A DNA stretch of 64,000 bases from Escallonia rubra. Taxonomy: Eukaryota > Streptophyta > Magnoliopsida > Escalloniales > Escalloniaceae. The stretch lies in contig JAVXUO010002045.1 in the NCBI GenBank assembly GCA_033065855.1, forward strand, positions 1-64,000. Reading direction: 5' to 3'. Of this stretch, positions 13,130 to 25,100 are shown piece after piece. The translations under genes were made by a program, and so were the position numbers. Every line of letters starts with the position of its first letter. Within the stretch, counting starts at the first letter, position 1. The notes beneath the pieces were generated by a model. The model did no database searches, was not told where the DNA came from, and saw nothing but the letters and a program-made list of their open reading frames with translations.

Positions 13130-13790
13130 TGGTTGCGGATGGTTATTGGACTTGACGACGGTTTAGTGGTGATGGTAACGGGTGGTGATGGGTTTGGTAG
13201 ATAGTCACGGGTCGTGATGGGTTTTATGGTGGAGGTTACAAGCGGTGATGTATTTAGCAGCGGTGGTCACGGGTGGTGATAGGTTCGGTGGGGTTGGTCT
13301 AGGTGGTGATGGATTTTGGTGGTTGTGGTGACAGGTTACATTTTATGAGTCATTTCCCACTCTTAAGCCTACCCTTTGGTCAAACAGGAATTGTTTGACA
13401 TTTTCCTTCCACAAAATGGACATAAGGTTTTGTAGGACATGATATTGTATTAGAAGGACTTAGGGGGTGCTAGAAAAAGAAGATGGACCCAAGTGAGTTA
13501 AGAATACAAACTTAAATGGCATACAAGGAATTGCTCCAACCCAAAATAAAGTTACGTTAACGTATGAAAGCCATTACCACATCCTCATATACATAGAATC
13601 CGCGTCGATTAAGTCTTTCATATGTATCTCATAAAACCAACGGGTGGCACATGGAGTCAACTAAACCATGGTTGTAAAAAGACTATGCAGCACTTTCTGC
13701 ACTTGTAGTTGTCAACAAGAAATTAATGAAACTAACAAAAGTCGGTTTTCCTTTTGTGTTCTTTTGCGCGAGTAATTAATTAGGGTTTGG
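13130..13790 (+). repeat. Tandem duplication unit A (copy of MADS-gene upstream DNA)
   Basis: This unit starts with GGTTGCGGATGGTTA-type GGTGGT-rich repeats and continues with about 450 bp that aligns with 14600-15050. Shared blocks include CAAGTGAGTTAAGAA, AAAACCAACGGGTGGCA and AACAAAAGTCGGTTTTCC. Unit B starts immediately after it with the same GGTTGCGGATGGTTA start. Unit A has no MADS gene downstream of it. Confidence 0.8.
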
Positions 13791-15052
13791 TGGTTGCGGA
13801 TGGTTAGTGGATTTGATTTGGGTTTGGTAGTGGTGGTTATGGGTGGTGATAGTTTTGGCAGGGGTAGCATGGATGGTGATGGTTTTGGGGTGGAGGTCAT
13901 GAGGGCGATGGATTTGGCAGCCTTGGTCATGGGTGGTCAGGGGCGGATCCAGAAAATCTAATCGAAGGGGGCCAAAAAGGCGTAAATTTTTTTGATCATA
14001 TTATAATTAGTGTAACTCCTTGAATAGGGTAAATGCAAAATAAATTATTCAATTGACTATTAATTATTTTTATTTATTCATAGTGATTTGTTTAACTTGG
14101 TAAGTTGAATCAACAACAAATTATTAATCTTGCGTGAGTAAAGCTTAACACTTACTATATAGATGTATTATTAATGTGATTATTAGTTATATGAGTACAA
14201 TAGTGCATGTAGTGTAAGTTAACAATATTTTACAATAATTCAAACTAAAAAGAAAGAACTAGCCTTGATCATTTGTATTTTTTTGTAATAAAAATTTTTG
14301 AAATTTGAAAGAGTGAAGATGGAACAAAAGAATGAGAAAGAAGAAACAAAGAGTCGAAAATAAAAAAAGGAATCCCTAATTAATTACTTTTATGATATAA
14401 TGGTATTTTTGTAAAATATGTAAAATATGAATATCATTATATAGAAACTAGTAAATAAATCCAAAAAATTGGGGGGGGGAGGGGGGTGCCATGGCCCCCT
14501 CCCGTCAGGTGATAGCTCCGCCACTGTGGGTGGTGATTGGTTTGGTGGCTATGGTTACGCGCGCGCCGTGATGGTTACCAGTGGTGATGGATTTGGTTGG
14601 TGGTGATGATAGGTTACATTCCCATTTTTCACTCTTACCCTTGTCCTTAGGTCAAATGGGACTCGTTTGACATATTCTGTTCACAAAATGGACCAAAGGT
14701 TTTATAGGAAATGATGCTTCATCAGATGGATCCTAGAAAAAGAAAACGGACCAAGTGAGTTAAGAACGCAAACTTAAAAAGGCATACGGAAAATTACTCT
14801 AACCCAAAATAAGGTTATGTTAACATATAAAGGCCATTACCACACATCCTGATATACAAGAAATCCGCGGCTTATCACGTCTTCCATACCTCTCTCACAA
14901 AACCAACGGGTGGCAGATGCAGTCAAAGAAACAACGGTTGTAAAAATGACTATATGCAGCACTTTCTGCACTCATAGTTGTCAACAAGAAGTTAATGAAA
15001 CTAACAAAAGTCGGTTTTCCTTTTGTGTATTATGCGCGAGAGATTAATTAAA
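13791..15052 (+). repeat. Tandem duplication unit B (upstream region of the MADS gene)
   Basis: This is the second copy of the unit at 13130-13790, enlarged by a hAT insertion at 13938-14526. It ends about 160 bp before the MADS start codon and so forms the distal promoter region. The copies differ by scattered substitutions and small indels, so the duplication is not very recent. Confidence 0.8.
13938..14526. mobile_element. Non-autonomous hAT element in duplication unit B
   Basis: The left end CAGGGGCGGATCC and right end AGCTCCGCCACTG form the TIR. The perfect 8-bp duplication TGGGTGGT flanks it at 13930-13937 and 14527-14534. The 589-bp interior is AT-rich with a G-tract near 14472 and encodes nothing. 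Its ends resemble those of the element at 11222-12472, so both probably used the same transposase family. Confidence 0.85.
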
Positions 15053-15155
15053 GGTAGATTATTACAATCCAAAAGAAGAAGTAAGATGATCACACAAGGA
15101 AAATATCAGATTTAATTTTGGAAATATCAATGCCAAAAAGAACCCGCGGAGCAAT

Positions 15156-15166
15156 CAATATAAATG
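15156..15166 (+). promoter_or_regulatory. TATA-like box of the MADS gene
   Basis: CAATATAAATG lies about 45-55 bases upstream of the start codon at 15210. This implies a short 5' leader of roughly 20 bases if used. It is the best TATA match near the gene, but the transcription start is inferred only. Confidence 0.5.
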
Positions 15167-15209
15167 CAGTGCAGGTACCTTAAGTCCTTCCATTGCAATT
15201 CCTAAAGCC

Positions 15210-15821
15210 ATGGCGAGAAAGAAAACCCAAGGCCGAAAGAAGATAGAAATGAAGTTGATACGAGACGAAAATGCCCGACGAATCACCTTCTCCAAGCGTA
15301 GAAGCGGGCTCTTCAAGAAGGCGAGCGAGCTTTCCACTCTGTGCGGAATAGAGATCGCCATAATCGTCTTTTCCTTGGGAGGTAAGGCTTTCTCCTTTGG
15401 GTATCCCTCCGTCGAATCTGTTATAGATCGGTTTCTAAATGGAAATCAAGAACCACCAAATGAACGATTTTCAAAGCATGTATCGTCGTCTTATCGTGAG
15501 TCTAGACTTCAACAGCTTAATAAACAATTTGACAAGCTGAACCAGGAACTGACAGTCAAGAAAAAGCAAAGAAAGAGGCTTGAAAAGAGCCTGGAAGACT
15601 CGGGGTACAAAAGATTTGAAGATCATATTCATGATCTTGGTTTGAGTGATCTCAAACAATGTATTGTGAGGATGCAAAAGCTCAAGGGAAAAGTGTCCCA
15701 AAAGGTTAAGGAACTAAGTGGAGAGGCTTCTTCAAAGCATTCCGAGGAAGTGGACTTGTCAAATATTGAAAAGACTGAAGCCAGTGCATCTCCTGTTCCC
15801 CATGATTGGTTAAGTTTGTAA
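15210..15821 (+). CDS. Type I (M-alpha, AGL62-like) MADS-box transcription factor
   Basis: The gene encodes a 203-residue single-exon protein. Residues 1-60 form the SRF-type MADS domain, with the DNA-binding helix seen in RITFSKRRSGLFKKASEL and the dimerisation strand IAIIVFS. The KKTQGRKKIEMK start and the absence of introns and of a K-box fit the plant type I M-alpha group around AGL62, whose members act in the nucleus and are best known from female gametophyte and endosperm development. Residues about 95-175 are rich in Lys, Glu, Gln and Leu and probably form a coiled coil. The start is chosen because MARKKTQGRK is the usual family start. A poly(A)-like AATAAA lies at 15847-15852. The frame is intact; the subgroup rests on recalled family features and expression is unknown. 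Confidence 0.9.
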   Translation: MARKKTQGRKKIEMKLIRDENARRITFSKRRSGLFKKASELSTLCGIEIAIIVFSLGGKAFSFGYPSVESVIDRFLNGNQEPPNERFSKHVSSSYRESRLQQLNKQFDKLNQELTVKKKQRKRLEKSLEDSGYKRFEDHIHDLGLSDLKQCIVRMQKLKGKVSQKVKELSGEASSKHSEEVDLSNIEKTEASASPVPHDWLSL

Positions 15822-15846
15822 GCAAGGCAGCTGTTTCTATTTCCGA

Positions 15847-15852
15847 AATAAA
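15847..15852 (+). other. Poly(A) signal-like AATAAA of the MADS gene
   Basis: AATAAA lies 26 bases after the stop codon and is followed by a T/G-rich stretch, a plausible cleavage context. Confidence 0.45.
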
Positions 15853-18315
15853 GTCAATCAGGCCTTTGTAGGTTCTGTGCCTAGCTTTATTTTGTGTGTG
15901 TGTGACCTAGGAAATTTTGAATAATAACCAGTTGATTATTCCTTGCATTATGACTACTCCACTCTTGTCAATGAATTTCTTAGATGGGATAATTTGAATT
16001 ATTTACAGCAATAATCAATCTAGGCATATGCCTTAGTTGTAGTTTAGATTAGATTTTTAGTGAAATTAAAAATAAAAAAAAAAGTTACATCCTTGGTTTC
16101 ACGCTATGTAGCCTCGAAAGCATAGGACTTGGCGAACTCAATCCTTTCGTTATTAACAGTATTTTGTTACCCATCAATTTAATGATTACCATTGAGGTCG
16201 AGCTCATTTTCAGCCAAGCAGAAGCCAGAAAAACGCACGTCTTCTTGAGTAGACAAGTCGGACCCTGAACCGTTCAATAAAGAGTCGAGGTAAGCAAAAG
16301 CTCAACTTTGCGGATCTTTGAAGCCTTACATAACATTGATGTTGAGGAAACAACAAAAGCCCTCAAATATATTTTGTTTTTGAGCGACCATCAAACGAGA
16401 GAAGCAAAATGTTGCCCCCAAGTTAATTGGGATTTACCAATGTTTCAATTAAGAACCGAAGTGTTCATTTGGACTTAAAAACGACTTGGTCACTTGTCAA
16501 TGGTTCAACCGCCGGGTCAATTGTGGTTGACCCATGACGTCATGAGAATATTTAATAGACAGTCTTTAAAAACATATGACAAACTCACACCAAGCTATTG
16601 AAGTATATAGGTATTAAATATTTCATGATGTATCCATAATGTTGCTTTTATATCTTTCGAAACGAGCTATATATTTTACTCCCCTCCTATTACTAAGTAT
16701 TTGCTTATATTTGAATTGTAGTGACTTGTAAAAAGTTTAAGTAGCTTCGGCATTTGTCTTAGGGTGTGTTTGATAATTCAATTAAGCACTTGAAACTTGA
16801 AGTTTTCAAGATTTTTAAATAAGTGCGTTTTAAAACGCTTAACATGATATCACTTAAAAAATTAATTCTTACAAAAAATAAACTAAAATTTTAAGCCAGT
16901 CTGGACTTACTTAATGCTTATCACTTAATTATAAGTGAGATAGTTAAAAGTTATTAAACATAATTTTATATAAAAAGAATAATTAGCACCATGATTTCGT
17001 CTCAAATAATTTGTTGGTAACACTGCCTCCACCATACTACAACCACCAACCATTATTCCCTTCTGCTACCATCACCACATTAATTACCATGACCTAGCCA
17101 CTACTACCACCACCACACCATCGCTGCCGTCACCACTTCCATGTCTGCCAAAACTATCTAAATATTCACCAAACTATAACCACTCCCATGACTGCTATAT
17201 GTCGCTGCATATCTCTACAATTACAATTACCAACACCACGTCTTCATACACCACTAACGCCATCAACACCTTTTCGTCGTCACTGTCACCACCACTACCA
17301 CCATTATTATTCAATTGCCACTGCCAGGAGCACCACCAATATATTTTGGCCAAAAAACAAAGTTATAAAATACATGAACAAATGCATAATTGGTAAAATG
17401 GATAAGTTAATGGAACATTTTTCAGACATTTTCTTTTCGTATACCAAACAGGCTAACTTATTTTTTAATAAAAATCATGTTGCTTATAGATTTCAGTTTT
17501 ACGATTCAGTGCTTAACTTTTCAGCACTTAGATTTCAAATTTATGAAATAGCCCCTTAATCTTCCATTCTTTCCCTTTGCCTTTGAACAATTTAAACAAC
17601 CAATGATAATTTCCTAAGGCCATTTGTTTTAGCTGAAACATTTTTCTTTTTCTTATTGATTTTCTTCTAATGCATTTTTTTTTTCTAAATTGTTGTTATT
17701 CATAACTCATTTATACGTTATTTATTATTCATATGATACATATTAAGCAAAGTGAGAAACATACTAAAACTCAATGATAGGTTCTTTATGCGGAATTCTT
17801 ATTTATATAATATTAAAACATAAATTTTCTTTCTAAATCAATTAATTTCTATATCAATAAGCCTTATGTAATATTAAAACTAATTCCAAACATTTCAAAA
17901 CTCTATCTTATCAATAGAATAATCTTGAATTAAAATCACAAGTCGAAAAAGTGTTCTATAATATTGAATTAAAATCACAAATAAAAAAAACTTATTACAT
18001 TTAGAACAAAATAATCTAAACGGTTGACTTAAATTTGGATACGGTCCCTTATTTTACTTTTAGTTAATTTGCAGGAATAATGTGAGTTATATTTGTTACT
18101 CTTATAGTATTCAAAAACTAATTTTGGCCATAATAAAACTCAACATAATCAATGTATTGTCTTATTAGGACTTAACTTTGAAAATTTTAGCCTCAAATTA
18201 CTTTTCAACATGAATTTAAAAACTCATATATCTGAAAAAATGCAAGTAACATATAAACTTTAAGGAAACAAATGATGTTACAATTTAAATAAATGTATAC
18301 ATAGACGTGTGTGTA

Positions 18316-18349
<34 letters not shown>

Positions 18350-20353
18350 TCACTATAAAAATCAAAAGTATGACACATAAATTTAATAGAAGAATTATAT
18401 GTCTATTTTTTTTTAATAAGATCTCACAACCAACAAAGTTGCCAGGATTTAGAAATAAATAAAATATGAGATTTGAAAAGATTATGATAAGATTGATCTA
18501 AAGTATTCAAAGTACAGTTGAGAAAATCTATAACCTTTTTACAATGAAATCTTCTTTTATATAGTGTTAAAAAGCTTATTTCAATCAAATATAACTAGGC
18601 AACTTATTTTTTATGGAGCCCTAATAACTTATAAAAAGAGCCTTCTTATAACTAATTTAATTCATATGAACAATAAGACCAATTAGGAAATTTTAGACTA
18701 ATTTTAAGCTTTAGAACTTAGTTTAGACTACAGTTAAATTGAGTATGAGTGAGATAAATGTGTTCATTCAATTACAGTTGGGTTGATTAACCTCTGCCCA
18801 TAATTATTAATTAACATAAGGATATTAAAAAGGTAAATCGATGTCATTATGCCATTTAATTTAAATTTTTCAGCAAACATCAACGATGTTTCCGAAAGTA
18901 CTAAGATGTCTACTTCTAAGTTCTTTTACATTTGAAACTCTAATCCTTTTAAAATTTGACATAATCGTTAAAGTAACATATGAGGACTTATGTCTGGTTA
19001 TTAGCACCTTAAAACCCTTAAACCAAAACAATGAAATTTATATTTTAGCTTTTAGAATTTCCCAAAACAAAAAAAAATTGTGAATAGCACGAACATTTTT
19101 AATCACAACTACAGTTGTATTTTCTATTTAGGATTGCATGTACCAATATGACTATTCTATTATTCTAAATGCTAAGAAAATATTTACTTAAATACTACTT
19201 GACGATGTAAATAAAAAGCTTATAGAAGACAAATATTAAGGGATGTCACTGTAACGCAATTACTCATTATTCTTTCAACTTAGAGTTCAAAGGTCTTAAA
19301 GCAAACATACATGCTCATGTTTTATATAACTATTTATGATGTTCGTGTATTACATAACTATTTGTGAGAATCTAATCAAGCCTTCAATTGAGTTATGTAT
19401 GAGACGATAAGATTTTTTACTGTATATCATGCTTATATATTTTTGATAAGTTAGTGATTCCTTGAAACAATGATTCGTGACAAAGATAAGAAGCTACTGC
19501 TATAGTTGTAATTCCAAATGTACGGAACTCTTATCCAAACTTTTCAAGCTATCAGACTGCTTGGTTTTGAAAGGCTATATATTGGACCATTAAAGGAATC
19601 TAATTATATTCCTTGATAGCTTACTTGAAGTTGTTATAAAAGAGCCATCTTAACCAAATTTTTAATATTTTAATATGTTAGTTGTGATTCAATTTGACAC
19701 TGATCTTAATCTTTATAACTCAAAACAAGCTTTCTATTTGCAAAATCTCTCTTTTCAACTATTATAATTTGAGCAAAAGTAGGTCTTCTTTTAGCTAATG
19801 CTAATCTCTTTTTTGTTCCATGTTATGTGGTATGTATTAACTCACATTCTAGAGCTTTATGATATACTTATTGACCGAGTCGGGTTCCTGCGCTCTAATA
19901 TATAATAACCAGAACAAAAAACACAATAAGGCGTAATAATGGCTTCTTTGCGTAACATATCATTATATTATGTTTCTCATAATATAGGATTTACAATTTT
20001 GATGCCCTAAACCTTGATATTGTCTATCCGGTTAATTTATTTTGTTAGCGACAATAATTATACGCATTATTTAGTGTCGATTGGCTTGAGCGATATTCAT
20101 TGGCAACCTTTAGCGACATCTAAGTAACTAGAAGTTGTAGATTAATGGACTGTGCGCTATAATTAATTAACGAAAGTTAAAAAGGGTTAGTTAAAATTAA
20201 TTTAAATTGAGGTTATTAGAAAATAAAAGGGGTAAAATCTGATTTATTTTAAAAAATTTGTCAACCCTTTAATTTGGAATGTGAGGAAAAATGGGAGAGA
20301 AATTTGATGGAAATACACCATGAATTGTGACCATTTTCGGTTACTTTTAGAAT

Positions 20354-20358
<5 letters not shown>
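15853..20358. other. AT-rich intergenic DNA, possible old TIR element at 16758-17560
   Basis: No gene is recognised. Around 16758 (GGGTGTGTTTGATAATTC) and 17560 (inverse of AAGGGGCTATTTCATAAATTT) are weakly inverted ends with 'cacttag/cttaac' blocks, as in some non-autonomous hAT MITEs. The interior (17020-17330) is CACCAC-rich. A (GT)n-(GA)n microsatellite is at about 18307-18349. The rest is AT-rich with only chance open frames. Confidence 0.35.

Positions 20359-20427
<69 letters not shown>
20359..20427. repeat. (GA)n microsatellite
   Basis: An uninterrupted GA dinucleotide run of about 69 bases. Confidence 0.95.
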
Positions 20428-20429
<2 letters not shown>

Positions 20430-21521
20430 TGAAAGTGGGTTCAAAGGAGTGAATTTCAGTCGAATTACTGGCAACGAAAAGGGATCATTCTGGTGAGTTC
20501 TGGGCCTTTGGCCTCCTTCCCTTTTATTTTTTTGGGTGCTTTAGTATGCTGTGCAACCGCATGTGTAGAATAGAGAAGGGATGGGGAAACAGCCGTGAGA
20601 GAGAGAGTTTGTGGTTGCCATGAGTGTGTGCAAGTGCGTGAAAAACCCGTGTGAGCGGCTGTGTGCATGTGGATGTTCGTGTTTGTAACTGTGTGCAAGA
20701 AGGGGGGTTTTGTGCGTGAGCAAGTGTGTCTTTGTGGTGTTTGTGAGATGAAAAAGGGGGCTGCCGTAGTGTGTGCACAGCCCGTATTGTATGTGTGTTT
20801 GTGTATGTAATGAGGGAGGAGAGGACTGCACAACAGTGTGTGAATTGTACGTGTGTGTGATTGAAACAAGTGGTTCAGGACAAATACAACCATGGTGCCG
20901 TGAGTAACTGGGCAGTCATGGGCTATCGTGAGTGCATGGTGTCGCGAGGGTGTTTGTGTATTGTACAATGTGCGTGAAAAGGGTGAAGGGGAAGAGGAAG
21001 CAGCAGCAGGGGGCTGGTATGCTGTGTTGGGTGTGCATGTTTGTGTTTGTGAGGATAGTGTGTATTAGAGTGTATATAAGTGTGTGTAATGTGTGTGTAT
21101 ATGTGTGATAGTGTGTGTAAAAGAGAAGGGGAGGGGCTGTCGTGAGTTGTTCTGGGCGTCTTGGCGTTCGGCGTAGGCATGGTGGCGGTCGTCGTCACGG
21201 GCTTGGGGGATGGGTCGTCGTCGTGTGTTTGGCAGAGCTCCAAGATCTGGTCGTCGTCTTCCCCATAAGCCGCTCTCTTTGCAACAGCCTTTCACAATCC
21301 AACTCTCTTAGAGAGAGAAACATCTTCATCCGTTCTTTTGTTCTTTCATACCCATTTCCTTTTCATTCATTTGCTTTTGGGAGAGAAAATCTACATGTTC
21401 GGCAATAGAATCAAAGGGAAAAGGCTAAGTTTTGAGATGTCTTGTTAAAAAGCATAAAATTAAATATAGACATTTGGGTGGGAGATTGTTAGTGAGAGAG
21501 ATTGTGAGAGGTGTATAGGAA
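20428..21521 (+). promoter_or_regulatory. Upstream region and 5' leader of the cyclin D exon
   Basis: Bases 20580-21125 are TG/GTG-rich. Bases 21240-21521 turn C/T-rich and then A-rich, like a long plant 5' leader, and run into the cyclin start codon. Open frames on the - strand here are His/Thr low-complexity artefacts. No clear TATA box could be singled out. Confidence 0.35.
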
Positions 21522-21848
21522 ATGGCACCCAGTTTTGATTGTATAGCATCTAGTCTTTTGTGTGCAGAAGACAATAATGGCATTTTTTATAATGATGATG
21601 ATTATGGGTTGGTGGATGATTTTGAGGCTACATTGCACCATCAAAGGAACCATGAACCCAGTAATCAAAACTTGAGCTTTTACAGTGAAGAGTGCTTGAA
21701 GGGCTTGCCACTGCATAGTGACGAGTGCTTGGCTTTGATGGTCGAAAGGGAATGCGAGCATTTGCCTGAAAATGGTTACTTGGAAAGATTGAGGAATGGG
21801 GCTGTGCACTTGGGGGACAGACAAGAGGTTTCTAATTGGATTGGAAAG
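21522..21848 (+). pseudogene. Orphan first exon of a D-type cyclin (CYCD2/4-like)
   Basis: The 109-residue exon begins MAPSFDCIASSLLCAEDNN, the characteristic start of plant CYCD2/CYCD4-type cyclins. LLCAE is the LxCxE motif that binds retinoblastoma-related protein. DECLALMVERECEHLP and the closing block ending NWIGK match the region just before the cyclin box. The exon ends at AAG followed by a GT donor (21849-21850), where plant CYCD genes commonly have their first intron. The frame then reads only three more codons (V-C-S) to a stop. No cyclin-box exon is seen in the following 9.5 kb, which are filled by LINE and TRIM elements, and the next gene is on the other strand. It is either a truncated gene or an exon isolated by insertions and deletion. 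Confidence 0.8.
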
Positions 21849-22176
21849 GTCTGTTCATAAGTCTCTTTCATGGATTCTTGGATGATAGTTTCCCAATCAA
21901 TTCTTTTTTGTCGCTAAAAGGTTTAAAGTTATCTTTAATGCTTGTTTTAGTGACATAAAGATGCTACAATTAAGTTAAATCAAGTCAAAAAAGAAAGAAA
22001 TAAAGAGTTAGGTCGGTGAGACGATTTTGCCCTTGAGTTCACTTACTGGGACTCTTCCTAACACCGGCTGACAGAATGGTCAAATTGGACAAATTTGATA
22101 ATCCAGTGGCCAAAATGGCACAAAAAAAAAGTTGAGTGACTTTAGTGAAAAAGGAGTCATAGTCCAGTGATCATAT
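21849..22176 (+). other. Intron-like sequence and repeat fragment
   Basis: The T-rich start suits a cyclin intron 1. Bases 22000-22176 (CCAGTGGCCAAAATGGC, GTCCAGTGATCA) resemble the end of a TIR element and then give way to LINE sequence. Confidence 0.35.
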
Positions 22177-25100
22177 GTGCATTTTACTCTAGAAACTAAG
22201 CGCCATTACATGCCAAAATACACGGTGACTACAAGAGGATATAATGTAAAAACAACAAAGCCATATTTAAAATGGGTAAGGCCCGCTTATACTTGGACAA
22301 ATAATAGACAACATATGGCTTGCACTTATGAGCGTATCGACCGAGGATTCACAAATCCAGCCTGGATTACCTTGTTTCCTGCAGCCACAATAACTAACAT
22401 GGGGATTCAAACTTCTGATCATGCCCCCATACTTCTTGACTCCAACCCGGCTCCCACTTCTGGTTTTCGACCCACTTGTTTCAAAGTCATGTGGTTACAA
22501 CATCCGATGTGTAAACCACTTATTCACAACTCTTGGCTAACGCTAGTACAGGGATCTCCGCTGTTTAGGATAGCCACATGGGGATCTCTGATGATGAAGG
22601 AGCTTGAAATATGGAATAAACAGTGTTTTGGGCATTTGGAAAACCAAATTAAAGATACCATGGCCATGGTCCAACACTATCAATCTCGTCTTCCCAATCT
22701 GGATGCCCAATACTTGGATCAACAAGCTCGACGTCAGCTTGAGTGGCTAATGGACTGTGAGGAAATCTTCTGGGCCCAAAAAGCTAAAATCAAATGGCTT
22801 CAGTTAGGGGACCACAATAATAAGTTCTTTCATACTTCAACACTTATACGCCGAAATAGAAACCGCATCTCCACCATTATGGATGAGAATAATGTTACCC
22901 ACACCTCTGAGCATGCCATTAACCGTTGTTTTGTTACCTATTTCAAGTCAATTTTTGAACCGCCATCATGTACACCTGATTTGAACGAACCAGGGTCTTT
23001 GGTCCATGGGCTTACCCAAAGTTTATCTGATAACTAAAAATAATTCCTTGACAGACCCTTTACACCCTGCGAAATTCGAGAGGCCCTCTTCCATATTAAA
23101 CCCTTTAAAGCCCCGGGCTCAGGTGGCATTCATGCTTTAGTATATCAACAGTGATGGGACTTTATGGAACGGCTGATTACTGTTGATGTCTTATCCTTCC
23201 TTCGATCAGGTCACATGCTCAATATCACAAAAAAAAAATTCTTGCGCTTATTCCCAAATGCCATGAACCTCGCACCCCTAGTGATTTTTGGCCCATCAGC
23301 CTTTGAAATACCATATATAAGGTTATCTCAAAGACTCTGCCGAACAGATTAAAAGGTGTGCTCAATGACCTCATCTCACCATACCAAAATGTCTTTGTTG
23401 CTAATCGGCATATTGTGGATAACATCATAATCGCTCAAGAACTGAAAAATAAAATTCGGGGGACAAGAAAGGCCAAGGAAGGAATCATAGTTATTAAAAT
23501 GGACATGAGTAAGGCCTATGACATAGTATGTTGGTCGTTTCTCGAAGTCGTCCTCCGAAAAATGAACTTCCCGGAACATTTTACACAGCTCATCATGAGT
23601 TGTGTCTCTACAGTCTCTTATGAAGTCCTCATCAATGGCTCGTTATCACCACGCTTTCAACCTCGATGTGGTCTCCGACAGGGAGACCTTATTTCTCCCT
23701 ACATGTTTATTCTTTGTGTCGAAGCGCTGTCAGCTGCGCTTCTACATGCTTAGCAGCTGAAACTGGTACCTGGCATCAAGGCAGGGAAACAGAGCCCTCC
23801 GATCAACCTCCTATTTTTTACAGATGATGCTATGATATTCACTCAGACCAGCACGCAAGCTATATCAGCGCTATTTTACAGCGCTATTGTCTGGAATCGG
23901 GATAACTCGTCAACTATAAGAAATCATCTATTACTCTGAGCCCAAACACTCTTTTATCTACCCATATATATATTCGCCGAAATTTGGGGTCCACAGTCTG
24001 CTGTGACTGTGGCAAATACTTGGGAGGAACTCTGGATATCCTTACTCACAAGAAAAAATTCTTCCGGGAACTGGTTGACTGAATGCATGATCGATGCGCT
24101 ACTTGGAAGGGTGTTCTTCTAAATAAAGTTGGATGGCCTACCCTTATCAAATCAGTTTTAAATTCATTACTCATATATCACATGTAGGTATGTATCTTCC
24201 CTCTATAGGTTTGTCGCCAGATCGATACGTTACTAAGTAATTTCTGGTGGTCTGGCAATGAGTCCTCCCGAGGTGTACATTGGATTAACTGGCACGCCTT
24301 ATGTGGGCCACGAGAAAATGGGCCCTAGCTTTCAAATCTACGAGACTTCTAAATAATGCATTACTAATAAAGAATGCTTGGCGTATTTGCATCTCTCCCA
24401 ATTCCCTCCTTGCACAAGTATTCCAAGGTAAGTATTATGTAAACCATGATTTCATCTCTTCTCCTGCTGCGGGTAACTTCTCGAGGGCCTGGCGGGGTAT
24501 CATTCTTGGCAGACAAACCCTCCAAAAAGTAATCCATTGGCAAGTGGGAAATGGAAGGCACATCCATATCGGGAATGATTGGTGGGTACCTGACGACACT
24601 AGGATCTCCCACCCTCAGCCCCCTATAACAGAACAACACCCCATAATGGTCAGCGATCTTATCTGCAATGGCACTTGAGATTCCCAGAAGATTGATCAGT
24701 TCTTTCTTGCAACTGTTGGCCGCAAAATCAAGGCTATTCATGTGGCGACAAATGACTTTGAAGATCAACAAGTTTGGGGGCTTACCAAGGATGGAATTTT
24801 ACTGTTACTTTTGCCTATCGTATGTTGTACCAACATATGGACTACACCCTCTCTCAACAAACCAAACCGCCCTCAAGACCTCTGGCTTATCCTAATGATA
24901 TTTGGCAGAAACTTTGCCACCTCAATTTACCGCTGAAATTTAATTATCTGATCTGGAAAATATTATGGGACCGTTTACCCCTAACCACCAATCTTTTTCA
25001 GCTCCAGATCATTCCCTCCAACATGTGCCCTCTTTGTCATACTCCTCCCGAAGATACAAATCACGCCTTCCTAAAATGCCCCAGTGTTCATCCTATTTGG

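Noticed and set aside
20465..21295. His/Thr-rich frames on the - strand before the cyclin exon
   Set aside because: They are compositional artefacts of GTG-rich DNA, with no homology recognised.
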